Positions 1 to 11,800 of a DNA stretch of 64,000 nt are shown piece after piece. The stretch comes from Panagrolaimus kolymaensis. Taxonomy: Eukaryota; Nematoda; Chromadorea; Rhabditida; Panagrolaimidae. The stretch covers positions 1,612,001-1,676,000 of the forward strand of contig JAJQJQ010000002.1 of the NCBI GenBank assembly GCA_028622995.1, written 5' to 3'. The notes under the pieces were generated by a model. The model saw nothing but the letters and a program-made list of their open reading frames with translations, was not told the DNA's origin and searched no databases. The position numbers and the translations under genes were made by a program. Every line of letters starts with the position of its first letter. The first letter of the stretch is position 1.

Positions 1-1174
1 TTCAATTCTTTACATTTTTCAGCTAAAATATCTTCACCAAATCCATAACTTGTTCCTCGACGATTTGGTTGAAATCCTTTCATGCCTGGTACAGGATCAG
101 CCCATAATAGATCAATTTCCATTCCATTTCCAAGTGGATCAATAGGACGATTGATTTGTCGAAGTTGGTCCATTGAAGTTAGTTGTGGGCTTAAACCTCC
201 ATGCATACCTAAAAAAAGTAACTATGCTTTAGAAAAATAAAGAGGAAGAAAAACTTACATAAAATTCTTTCACCAATTAAAGCTGTTAAAGGCATACAAT
301 TAAATGCATCTTGAAAAGCTTGCCAAAGCTTTTGGGATTTGTATCTTCGAGTTATTTCAGCCAAAAATCCATATACTTTATTCACCACCGAGCACTCATG
401 ATTTCCACGAAGAAGAAAAAAATTTGCAGGATATTTTATTTTGTAACAGAGAAGTAAGCTTATGGTTTCCTGAAAAAAAGGAAGGTTAGATACATCAAAG
501 CTTGAAATTGGAAAAAAGAATTTTGCAACTTTCTGTTGGAATTAATAACCCTCATAAAACGATAAAAAGGCGCGTTAGTAGAGATGATTCTTAGTATATT
601 CTCTCCTTTTTAAGCTCGCATAAAAGTAAAGCATAAAATCCATTAACAATCTTTTCTAATGGTAAACTTTGATAACAAATTTCTTTCATGTTTTTTTGAA
701 TTTGAGACTTCTTTTTATTCTTATCGATAGGCTTTCAATGGTCGGAGTGGTTTAAGTTATCACAAAAAATCCATATACAAGTTGCAAGAATCCTTTAAAA
801 TATGATAAAACACAAATGAAAAACTCACCAAATTTTGAATTCCACGATCCACATAATCACCCAAGAATAAGTAGTTACTTCGTGGAGGAAAACCATTTTG
901 TTGAAAAATTCTAAATAAATCACCATATTGTCCATGCAAATCACCACAAACTCGTACAGGTCCATCAATTTCAATGAGCATTGGTTGAGATAAAAATATC
1001 TAAAAACAACAACGATGTAATTAGTAAACAACAAGAATAAAAAAGGGGTAAACTTACTTCGCGAGCTTTCATACATAATGTCAGTAATTCGGGTTCTTTG
1101 ATATCTTTTGTTAGGCCTTTGCCTTTGGAACCAACACAGAGAAGTCGACAAATGAGATCATCTAAATTTTCCAT
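1..1174 (-). CDS. PP1-type serine/threonine protein phosphatase, 3' end missing
   Basis: Metallophosphatase of the PP1 catalytic-subunit family, which removes phosphate from Ser/Thr residues using two metals. Four exons on the minus strand: 1058-1174, 829-999, 259-469 and 1-208, running off the window. Joined, they give about 235 residues without a break. The metal-binding motifs are visible in order: [17 protein letters not shown] and RGNHEC, followed by CMHGGLSP and LLWADP. Every junction has GT/AG and matching phase. The start is the first ATG of a short leader ([10 protein letters not shown]). Family identity is secure. It departs from textbook PP1 at many positions ([27 protein letters not shown]), so it looks like one of the divergent nematode PP1 paralogues rather than the housekeeping enzyme. 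The C-terminus and any regulatory tail are outside the window. Confidence 0.93.
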
Positions 1175-1482
1175 AAGAAAAAAATGAAGGAAGGAATCGA
1201 CAAACGTTGAACAAGCGATAAAAATTTCAACAACACAAAAAAACTTTCAAATGCAATCGATGATTTTATTTTTTACATTTATGCTAATTTCAAACAACTC
1301 TTTTCATGATCGTTTTTTTTAACTCAAACTTTTTTCTCTCAATCAAACATTATTTTTAATAATAGGCATCGTCGTTGGTTTAAAAGGATGTAAACAAAGA
1401 TTTGTTAAAACATTAATTAATTCTTTTTTAAAGCGTCATTTCAAAAGAATTCTCAAGAGAAATGCTAATAATCTTGTTAGCT

Positions 1483-1629
1483 TTATCTTTGAAGCAATAA
1501 ATTAATTGAACCAATATTTACTTCCTGAGAAGAAAGTGGAGTTGATAATAAAAATGGAAGCGATTGATATACGGGAGGAGCGGATGCTGACCGATTTGAA
1601 AACACATTAGTTGAAATGGTGGAAGTCAT
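1483..1629 (-). CDS. small ORF of unknown status
   Basis: A 48-codon ORF starting MTSTISTNVFSNRSASAPPV and rich in Ser, Pro and Thr, between the phosphatase and the kinase. No family is recognised and no acceptor lies just before the ATG. A GTAAAT donor-like site inside it could make it a first exon, but I found no matching downstream exon. It may be a real short protein, part of an unfound gene, or chance. Confidence 0.2.
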   Translation of the reverse strand: MTSTISTNVFSNRSASAPPVYQSLPFLLSTPLSSQEVNIGSINLLLQR

Positions 1630-1767
1630 TTTACTTTTCTAGTTTATGATTCGATGGCACTGACTGATTTGATTTATGGCTTGTTTTTGAAATTCCGAAT
1701 GAGCTTCCAAAAGCCGACATTGAAACATCTTTCATATTTCTGAATATCAGGCTATCGATTATATGAA

Positions 1768-1950
1768 TACTGGAGAAAAAAAAACAAAATATCAATCAAC
1801 AAATTTATTTTAAAAAACAAAAGTGAAGGGTTGTAAAATAAAATAGAAACTTTAATGCACAATTATCAAAACAATCAAAAATTAAAAATTGTTTCAGTGC
1901 ATTTATTCATTCTTGATATTCATCATCACGATCAGCTTGATAATAGTTTC
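1768..1950 (-). pseudogene. partial copy of the 3' end of the macro/FLYWCH gene
   Basis: This stretch resembles 4178-4460, the 3' untranslated region and last coding exon of the macro/FLYWCH gene. Shared strings include CAACAAATTTATTT, AAAAAACAAAAGT and AATTAAAAATTGTT, in the same order and orientation. Read on the minus strand, the copy ends in QADRDDEYQE then a stop, matching KAGRDEDEEEQE of the intact gene. An acceptor (TTTTTTTAG at 1951-1960) and a donor (2007-2014) just past the kinase stop suggest the remnant is now a 3'UTR exon of the kinase transcript. Most of the parent gene is absent. Confidence 0.5.
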
Positions 1951-2044
1951 CTAAAAAAATTTCATTGTATTATTTAGTCAAAAATTATCTTTAACAAGAA
2001 AAAAAAGAACTTACTTCGTGAAATAACTTGACAACATTTAACTA

Positions 2045-3132
2045 TCATTCGTTTCCACCAGCATCGGGATATTTCTTAAAGGTGTTTAAATAAGCTTTAG
2101 AAGGTATTGCAAGTCCCAATCTTTGTAGCGTCGCATGGATTAGACGGAAATCATTAGAATAACATTTTCTATCAGCAATCTTTCGAAATTTCTTAATAAC
2201 AATGTTGTTGACAAAAAAGCTTGTATCATTATTTCCAGAAGTGTCAGGCATTAGAACATTCCTGGGTTTGAACGGTGGATCATCTTCTTCAACTCCATTA
2301 AAATAATGATGTTTAGAAATATTATTGAGTCGTTCATTTGGATCATGTTGTAAAAGACCAGAAATAAGTTCTTTTGCAGCAGCATCATTAATTCCTTCAA
2401 GATTTGGTTCTCCATAACATTTTACTTTAAGAAATCTTTTTTCTGTTGTAATTTTATATGGCTCTTTTCCTTGAATCATATAAGCAAGAAGTATACCATA
2501 TGACCATCTATCAGCAGCTAATCCATCAGGCCGTTCAAGAACCACTTCAGGAGCCGAATAAGGACAGATTGAAGAGTAAAGCTCTTTATATATTTTAAGG
2601 TCACGAGAATTACCAAAATCAAAAAGACGCACATGGCCATTTAAAGTCAATGCAACATTATCAGGTTTGATATCGCTGGAAATTTTTGTTAATGTGAAAC
2701 AAGGTCGAGCTTTGTTAGGAAATAAAAATATGTTACTCACCCATGCGTTAAATTTTTTGTGTGTACATATTCAAGAGCAATAGCTAATTGATATGCAATT
2801 GTTTGTTTGTCTTCATCAGAAATATTTGATTTTTCAACGTGATATTGAAGAGTGCCGCCATTGATATATTCAATTACCGTACACCATTTTCCAGCAGCAT
2901 TGTACCCACTGTAAATCATCTTTGGAATATATTTGTGATCATCGCAACGTGTAAAAGCCATGGCTTCAGCTACTGCTGACATTCCTAATTTAATATTTTT
3001 GATAACTTTTTCTACAAATTCTGCATCACATCCATTAAACTTCATCCTTCGTACTTCACCAAAACCACCATAACCCAAAAAATTTTTTGCTTCAGCATTT
3101 TCTTTCATAAATTTTATACAAATATTCTTCAT
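2045..3132 (-). CDS. eukaryotic protein kinase with HGD instead of HRD
   Basis: Two exons (2676-side boundary precise: 2741-3132 and 2045-2675) join in phase to a 340-residue protein that is almost wholly kinase domain. Visible motifs are the glycine loop GYGGFGEV (about residues 20-27), the ATP-anchoring Lys in FVEKVIK (about 42), Glu in AVAEAMAF, catalytic loop HGDIKPDN (130-137), metal-binding DFG (150-152), the APE motif in SAPEVVLE and DRWSYGILL. The Arg of the usual HRD triad is Gly, while Asp, Lys and Asn are kept, so it is probably active but not dependent on activation-loop phosphorylation in the usual way. A TTTTTTTAG acceptor lies ten bases before the ATG, suggesting trans-splicing. 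The subfamily is not recognised. A donor/acceptor pair just after the stop (2014 to 1951) would give a 3'UTR intron. Confidence 0.9.
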
Positions 3133-4358
3133 GATATCGTTACTAAAAAAATATTATAAATAAAATTATTTCTCTCTTCATCGTTATTTCAAGACAAAAT
3201 TTTAAAGCAATAAAAGAGTATAGTTGTCGATGACACCCCAATTTCGAAGGTTTTATTATTCGAAACAGTTATTTAATATTCGGACAGTTTGGTGATTTCC
3301 ACTCCAATCTATGTGGATCATATTAAAGGATAAAATATCAAATAAGAAACTCACACATTTGTCTTAGATCTATCGAATTCTTTCGAGCAAGCCCACCATT
3401 TTTTTTTTAAAAAGTACAAAACGCTTATCCTTTTCACGATCGTCCGAGGTTTCCATTCAACCTAAAAACAGAGCAAAAAAATTAGTATCCTATTTCTAAC
3501 AAATGCAAAAAAAAAATCGAAAAGTTAAGCGAGATATGTAGTTGTTTTAGCATTTTAACAATAAGCATCTGTGAAGTTTTGAATACATTGTTTGAAATGA
3601 GAAATTTGAATATTTTCATGCTTGTTCCTTTATTTTAACGTTCACTTCCAAACGTGAAAGAGAAGTTATGCATAAACACAAACTTCTTCATTTTTATCCA
3701 CCTTTTCGAGTTTTTTTCCACAATACTCTTATAGAAATTTGTGTAATTTTAAAATTGGAAAGGTGCAAAAGAAATTATCCTTTCATTTTCAGCCTACCGA
3801 TTACAAATAAATCGCATACAAATAAAAAAGTTTAGGAAAAGATGATTGTAACAATTTTCGTAGTCATTTTGCTTCAAAGTTTTATCAAAACAAAATCCAT
3901 TAACCTCGAACGAAAATTAGCTGTTGCATGTTGTATTAATTTGATGATTAGAAATGGGCATATCAAACACATATTGCATTACATAAAGTAAGCTATTATA
4001 ACTAAAAGTCAGCATTCTTCACAAAATATTGATTGTTTCTGTTCTACCAAAAGTTATTTACAACAACCACCACTAAACTCAATAGACTTAAATTATCACT
4101 CAAATTTGCAATGGTGATTCAAGTGTGGAAACTCTCTCCTTTTTTTAAACTTTTAAACTGTACAATATTCAATGCCGCGGGAAAAAGACAAAATTTCAAT
4201 GAACAAATTTATTTAAAAAACAAAAGTAAAGCAACAAAAAAGTGAAAGGTAGTAATATAATGGAAACTTTATGCACAATTTATCAATACAATCAAAAATA
4301 AATTAGCAAAAATTAAAAATTGTTCTTTTTTTACAGCTTTCGTTATAGAAATGAGCCA
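3133..4358. other. intergenic region between the kinase and the macro/FLYWCH gene
   Basis: Upstream region of the kinase and 3' flank of the macro/FLYWCH gene. AT-rich, with one short plus-strand ORF at 3842 listed separately and the parent copy of the duplicated 3'UTR from 4178. Nothing else is supportable. Confidence 0.6.
3842..3991 (+). CDS. possible short secreted peptide or signal-peptide exon
   Basis: A 49-residue plus-strand ORF begins MIVTIFVVILLQSFIKTKS, which looks like a signal peptide, and continues with two adjacent Cys and basic residues. A GTAAGC donor overlaps its stop (exon would end at 3987), so it may instead be a first exon. No downstream exon was found that does not run antisense to the neighbouring gene. 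No homologue is recognised. Confidence 0.2.
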   Translation: MIVTIFVVILLQSFIKTKSINLERKLAVACCINLMIRNGHIKHILHYIK

Positions 4359-4460
4359 TTATTCTTCTTCTTCATATTCCAATTCGAGGGCATCAACAGG
4401 AATGCTTCCATGCATAGCTTCTTGTTCTTCTTCATCTTCATCACGACCAGCTTTCTTCTT
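4178..4460 (-). repeat. parent copy of the duplicated 3'UTR/C-terminal segment
   Basis: The 3'UTR and last-exon segment of the macro/FLYWCH gene, found again in shortened, diverged form at 1768-1950 in the same orientation about 2.4 kb away. This looks like a partial direct duplication. Confidence 0.5.
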
Positions 4461-6005
4461 GATTCGAAAATATTGATGACGAACTTGATTCCATTCAGGA
4501 AATTTAGGTAGTTCAATAGTCTTTGAATCATTTGCAACAACGGAAGATATTCTTGTAAGAGCCTAAAAATTATCATAAAATATATTGAAAACAAAGATAC
4601 AACGTTTAGAAAGACACTAATAGCATCATAAAGAGTTCGTAGAAGATAAGCGTAAAATTTGAAGAACACTAAAACTTACATCTTGATATGCTTCAAAAGG
4701 CTGAAGTAAACCTTCTTTAACAGTTTTGCGAGAACTTCGATCAATTTGCTGTACTAAAAGTTGTTCATCGGTCCATGGTTGACAATCGGGATGATGTGTT
4801 GGAAATTCGTCACCCATAACTTCGCCATTACATATAATTAATCGAGCACGAATAGCATGTTCTGCCTTTTTAGCCAAAGTATCACATCGCGAACATCGAA
4901 AATATAACTTTCTTCCATCACGTGAGCGGTTGGTCATACGATATTGACGCTTTTTACCAGTATCATCTTTCAAATTTAAAATAGTTGGCTCAAGTTTTGC
5001 TGAGAGAACAAGGAACATTCCATTGGATTTCATGTGTTCTGAAAGAAAAAATCATCATTTAGGAAAGATCTTTTTATTGAAAATAAAGGATTTTGAAGGC
5101 AAGAACCAACGAAAAACTTACCAATATCTTCATCGGGAATAGGAATAACTGGTTCATTACGCTTCCGATTCATTTTAACAGGTGGAGCAGGTTGTGTCAT
5201 CCTGAAATAATATCGACTTAAAATGAAGACTAAAAATCGACCTACATATGGTCCTCAGCAGTTATTTCACTTTCATAATCATCTTCAGCTCTTGATCGTC
5301 GCTTATTTGTATTCATTCGTGTTGCAGCTGATACGTAATGTTCATAGTCTTCATGGTTTGTGCATAAGATTCTTATTTCAGTAAACTAAAAAAGAGCTGA
5401 TTAAGAATCATATAATAAGTATGCTTACGTTTTCAAAATAAGGACTATCATGAGCCCAATCTTTAAAGCATCTCATCAAAACAGGAGCAACCCATTCAAT
5501 GCCGTCATCATTCAAAGCAGCAGGAAAAATCTTAAAATGAATGCTTTTAGAAAAGAAGTTTAATATAAAGTTAAAAATATTTACAATTGATTTAAATTCT
5601 TCTTCAGCTGCTAGATCAATTGCATTTTTACAAAAGGCTCGAATTCTTTGTCCTTCAACACTTGTAGCATCCATTCGAAAATGAGGTGGCATAACAACGA
5701 ATACAATAGCTAAAAAATGAACCAATACATTAAATGTTGTTTTGAAATGACAAACCTTTAAAATTCTTGAATCCAAATGCTGGAACAATTCTTGAACTTC
5801 CAATTCCACAATGTTTATACTTCTTAAGTTCTTCATCCAGCTCTGATCCGGCTTGTTCTCGAACATAGTCAAACCAGCCATAACCACTTTCAAGTCCATG
5901 TTGAGCAAATGTAACGATGACATCTGCAGAAGCATCTTCAAGCGCGCCTTCAACAATGAAGACGCGTTCACGTGTATGATTTGGCTTTGTATCTATTTCT
6001 TCCAT
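4359..6005 (-). CDS. macro-domain protein fused to a FLYWCH-like zinc finger
   Basis: Seven exons (5756-6005, 5585-5709, 5429-5530, 5246-5385, 5122-5201, 4680-5038, 4359-4562) join in phase to 419 residues. Residues about 10-190 follow the macro-domain pattern: SADVIVTFAQHGL at the place of the usual DAIVNAAN strand, YGWFDYVREQAGSELDEEL, GSSRIVPAFGFKNFKAIVFV, then KSIIFPAALNDDG. The Asn and Gly-rich loop that hold ADP-ribose are not conserved, so binding may be lost or altered. Residues about 235-380 carry a FLYWCH-like segment with CSRC followed by HHPDC. The C-terminus is acidic (DEDEEEQE, ending EYEEEE). An intron acceptor seven bases before the ATG supports this start over an upstream one. 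A nuclear chromatin or DNA-binding role is inference from the finger and acidic tail. Confidence 0.8.
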
Positions 6006-6363
6006 TTCGATTCTGAAAATTTTAACTGTATTCTTTAATTTTTTTAATAGTGAAAATCTCGCAAAAACAAAAAAAAACAAGACAAGAATAACCGCGCATA
6101 AATGGCAAAACGCCTCTTTTGTTGATGAAACAAAAAATAAAATATTCGAAGCTGTCATTCTTTTCGTTTTAAGATCGCAATTCCATTTTGACATCACAAA
6201 AATTGTCTAACGGTCGCTGCTTGTAAAGATAAAATGTTACATAATATGTAAGAGAAAAGTATACAAAAAAATTAAAAGATAATTTATTCACAAAAATATG
6301 TTCACATTAATATACCCGTTTTCATATAACATATATATATACTACCGAATTGAAAGCTTTAAA

Positions 6364-6929
6364 TTAGAATTCATAGCCAGGTTTTTTATCATAGCCATAT
6401 TGTTTATACCATTGATGTTCCCACCACCATTCAGGTTCAGGAATGAATAATTCAGGCTTATCAAAACCAAGTTCGTCAAGAGTACTAATACCAAGTTCAA
6501 CAAGAGTGGGTTTAATCTAAAAATGAGCTATAGAAAAAAAGGAAAGTTTAATGCTTAAACCCTTACTTGTTCGACGATGTATCCAAAAATCTTTTTACGA
6601 TTTGCTTTGGAACCACATTTAATCTTGATAGCTTCCAAAAAGCGTAGAGTTAAACCATAATCATTCACACGACGACATGCACGAAGAGCAGCTTCGACGA
6701 CTTTAGGATCAGGAATAACATCAAAATCATGCAATTCACTCATAGCTTTTCGAACTTCCCAGCCATCAATTTCAGGACGATTAAAGTAATCTATGAAATG
6801 TTTATCAAATTTATCAGCTGGCCAATGTTCCATAATATCATCATGACCTGAAAGACGTGAAGAAGATACAGCAAAGGAGCGTTGAGAAGCAATCCGAGCA
6901 AGAGTTGATGTTGCACGAAGAAAAGACAT
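6364..6929 (-). CDS. cox-5A: cytochrome c oxidase subunit 5A, mitochondrial
   Basis: Nuclear-encoded structural subunit of respiratory complex IV on the matrix side of the inner membrane. Two exons (6567-6929 and 6364-6516) give 171 residues. The first 26 or so (MSFLRATSTLARIASQRSFA...) form a basic, Ser-rich mitochondrial presequence. The mature part has the family pattern: FDKHFIDYFNRPEIDGWEVR, HDFDVIPDPKVVEAALRACR, LEAIKIKCG, and the Trp-rich C-terminus PEPEWWWEHQWYKQYGYD. A TTTTTTAG acceptor 23 bases before the ATG suggests trans-splicing. The match is strong over the whole length and nothing appears missing. The symbol follows nematode usage. Confidence 0.94.
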
Positions 6930-6955
6930 TGTTAGAGGATGAGTTCAACAACCTA

Positions 6956-7762
6956 AAAAAATCTTAAAAGTTAAAACAGAAGTATGAAAACAAGAAAATT
7001 ATTATGCAAAACACGGTTTTTAGGCTATAATGGATAACAAAAATGTTGGCTCGAAAACAATTACAACATTTAGCAAAAGCTATAAACAACGATAGCGCAT
7101 ACAAACAATAAAGTGGAAGCACATATTTTATTTTGAACATCAACAACGACGACAGCTTCAATGAAAGTTGGTACAAAAAAAGAAGAATGATGAAAAAAAG
7201 AATCATCGAAAAGCAAAGCCTTGAACATCGACAACTCCCAACGCGACTGCTTGACTACCATATTTTAGCATAAATTTTATTTTCAACAAACAAGCAAACA
7301 AAAAAATCAATAATTTCAGCATCCTTTTTTGTGACATTTTTTGATTTTACATTCTTCTATTTTTTTTTTGCTACCGTATTTATTTTAAGCTTTTTTGAAT
7401 TTGTATCAAAGGAGTATGAATCATTTAAAAGTTTATAATTACTGGAGGCGATAATTATTGCCTCCGATGTTTGCATATTTTTTCTTTGGTATATTTCGTT
7501 TTATGCTCCGCAAGCATTATTTCATAAAACATAAAACATGCGAGCTGCTTTCAACTTTGCAAAAGAAAAAAAAGAGAGAAGAGAGGCGTCCAAAAAAATC
7601 AATACTTTTAAACAAATAATTTTGACACGTGACATTTTTTTTGCATCAACATTTTATTAGGAAATACGGTAAAGCATTAAATTGAAATCATTGATAAAAA
7701 AAGGTGTATGGTACAAAGATGTTAAATTAAAATGAGAAAATTTTCAAAAGGGCTTCTGCTTT
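6956..7762. other. intergenic region between COX5A and histone H4
   Basis: Probable promoter of COX5A and 3' flank of the histone gene. Short ORFs here are low-complexity and lack splice or homology support. No gene seen. Confidence 0.6.
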
Positions 7763-8458
<696 letters not shown>

Positions 8459-8613
8459 TTTTCAATCAAATTTGGGTTTTAGATTTCAAAAATACAGAGA
8501 AAATTCAATTCTCAACCAGAAGTTAAAGAATTGGATTGTTAGAACTGACGACGACAACGCAAGGGTGGACTCAACAACTAAAAGAAGCAAGAGTTGTTCG
8601 CCGGAGCTCACTT

Positions 8614-8621
8614 TTATATAA
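8614..8621 (-). promoter_or_regulatory. TATA box of the histone H4 gene
   Basis: TATATAAA read on the minus strand, followed by a GC-richer 5' leader, about 156 bases before the H4 ATG. Position and context fit a core promoter. Confidence 0.6.
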
Positions 8622-8875
8622 ACCGCCTAATATTTTCGTTTAAAGAACATAAGGGATAGTATTGAAGTTTCGATAGTAAAATATTAAACTCAATATAACA
8701 AAAAAGGCATGAAGGATAAAGTCTTATTTAAATCTTATTACAGTAATCATTGCATAGTTACTGTAGCTTTTGTAAACACAAATACAAAATATTTTAAAGT
8801 TTTATTTTATAAAACAAAGAATGAAAAACATAATAATAAACATGTAACATAAAAACAAAGAATAAAAAAATGAGA

Positions 8876-11800
8876 TTATTTTTGATTTTCTTTTTCAAAA
8901 TCTTCAACGATATCATCTTGAACTCGAGCAATTGATGAAACACCTTCGGCAAGACGAGTACGGAAGATAGCATTTGCATTTTTGAACATACCAGGTTTAA
9001 GTGAAACGACAATGAACTAAAATAAAAACATTAATGTATCAGTATGTAAAAAAGTTTAAAACCAACCTGAGCATTACTAAAATGTTTTTTGATTAAAACA
9101 CCAATATTTGAAGTATGAGAAATATCCAATGCAGCATCAATTTCATCTAAAATATACAATGGCGCAGGTTTGAATCGCAAAAGTGATAAAATCAATGATA
9201 AAGCAACAAGAGATTTTTGTCCACCAGAAAGTTCACTGAGAGATTCCTTCCATAAATTATTGAAGCCAACTTTGAATTCAAGACCATTATCCAAATTTTC
9301 TATTGTAGCACCTTCAGTTGGAACAAGTTTGGCTTGAGCTTCAGGAAGAAGGGTTGAAAAGATGGCTCCAAACGATTCATTGACATTTTCATATGCATTT
9401 TTCATTTCTTTCCGCTTCTTTTCATCCAAATTTCGAATTGTTATAAAAAGTTGTTCACGATCCTTTTCAATTATTTCTCGCTTTTTCATGAGATCATTTG
9501 CTTGTTCTTCATTTGATTCAAGAAGTTTACCAGCTTGTGGATTAATATTCTGAGAAATTTCTTGTCTTTCAGCAGCCTTTTCTTCCATTTTTGCTTTTGC
9601 ATCTTCGTAATCAAAGTTGGAGAAATCGTAATCAGAGTTTGGAGTATTGAAGAATTTCTTATCTTGCTTCAGATGTGGATGAGCCTTCTCAATTTGAGCA
9701 ACCTAAAATTATAAAGTTTAAACAGATCGAAAAAAATTTATAAGATGTACCTTCTCTTTGCAACCCTTCGATTTCTGTTTTTCAGCAGCAGCTTCTTTAA
9801 AGACACTTTCCTTCTTGGATTCAAGTTCAAGGATTTGTTTTTTGATAGCACCCATTTCCTGATTTTTAACACGAATTTCATTATCATGAGCATCAAGTTT
9901 AGCCAAGCAATCAGCACGAACGCTTTGTTCAGCAGCAACGGCATCTTTAGCTTTTGCAAGATCACTTTTGGCAGCTTCCAATTGAGTTTCAAGTTGAGCA
10001 ACATGTTCTTGCTTTGATTGAATGTCTGTTTCAATTTGGCCAATGGATTCTTTAAGATTTTTAATATCATCTCTGAAAAAATGTTATTAACAACAACGTA
10101 TTCAAACCAAAAGAAACTTACTTCATTTTATCCAATTCTTCTTTCTTATTGGAAGCATTACATTCATCAAGCCTCTTTCTTGCAGATTCGGCTAACTTTG
10201 TTGCAGCTGCCATTTTTTCATTAAGAAAAGCTTCGTGGTTTTTAATATTCGCTTCCAATTCCTTCACTTTTTGCTCCAAATCAGGAATTTTTGTTGTGCA
10301 TTCAGTAATAGTTTGCGTCTTCTCTTCTTTTTCTTTTTGAAGGGTAGCCAAATCATCTTCTAACATATGAGTAACACTTTGCTTCAATTGATTATCAACA
10401 GCTTGGAATCTTTCTTTTGCATGCGATAATTCTTCATTGACTTGTCGATGCTTTTGGCTTTTTTCTTGCAGCTTTCTTTGTTCTCGTTTGAGATTTTCCA
10501 TGCGTTCTTCTGATTCATTCTTTTCAGCAAATTTTGATTTATAACTTTCAATATCTTGCATAACTCTCGAGTCTCTTGAACCACTTCCACCGCCACCAGA
10601 TGCAGTACCAGAAGGACTAACATCTTCACCAATGAGAGTGATGGCACGAATTTTGAAAGTAAAGGCAATAATGGAAGCATCATCGCGATCTTGACAAATG
10701 AGTCGATTACCAAAAGCATATTTCATCGCATTATCAAATTGTGGATCATATTCGATTATTTCACCAATAGAAAAGACTTCACCTTTGCAGCGTTGGCGGA
10801 TTCTTTGAATTTCCTCATCAGGTACCCATTTGCCGGTTACTGAATCCAATGGAGCAAAGGTTGTTCGTTGTTTAAGACACTTATGATGAAGAAGAATTTC
10901 AGCAAGTTTAGCCGTTCGTGTGACAACATTCCAAAGCTAAAAATGATTTTACGTTTAAAACACCAATAAAGTAAAATATAAACATACACTGCTAGCAGCA
11001 GCAATTTCAACAGCTCGATGGTATTTCTTGTCTATGATTCGGAACAATTTGAAAAGTTGACCATAAATGTCCCGTCCATCAAATGGAACGCCAGATGGCG
11101 GAGGATCATAATGAAAGCGCATATAATTGTAATTTTCAAAGAATCTTTCAGTTTCACTGTTCAACCGTCGATAGGCCATAGTGGCTTCTTGAATTTGCTG
11201 AGTCAATTCACTTTCTTGTCTCTCATCAAAGTCAATTAATCGCAATTGTGTTTGAAAGTTTTGGATTTTGCGGACAAGTTCTTCTTTTTCTACAGCTAAA
11301 TTATCAGAGCCCATATCCTTTTTGGAAGCAATTTCTTTTTCAAGGTTCTTAATTTGACCATCGATTTGATTGAGACGTTGTTTAGCTTCCTTGAGAGTGG
11401 TTTTTGCTGTAGTAAGATCACCAGAGTATTCTAAAAGCAAGTAATTAACCATTGTAGTTAATAAAGAGTAAACCAACTTACTGATTTTCAAGTCATTGAG
11501 CAACATTTCATTACCATGTTCATCAGTAACCATGTTTCGTTGACATGCAGCTTGTTCTCTTTGAGCCCTTTCAAGATCAGCTTGAGCTTCTTCCATTATT
11601 TTAACATCACTACCAATTTGGTTTTGAACGGTATCGAATTTAGATTGCAGTTTTCCAAGTTCTTTCTCAGATTTTTCTTTACCTTTTCCAAGAGTCTTTA
11701 ATTCATCTTGTTCACGTTTGATTTCAGATTTAGCTTCATCAACAACAGATTCGGCTTGAACTTGAGCAGCTTGGACAGTCTTCAATTTGGCATCAATTGT

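Noticed and set aside
1367..1450. possible GPCR-like C-terminal exon on the minus strand (KELINVLTNLCLHPFKP)
   Set aside because: The acceptor is poor, a stop lies just upstream in frame, and no upstream receptor exons exist between the phosphatase and the kinase.
6006..6197. upstream extension of the macro/FLYWCH protein
   Set aside because: A TTTTCAG acceptor seven bases before the ATG at 6005 implies the extension is removed or never transcribed. The extension itself is low-complexity and Phe-rich.
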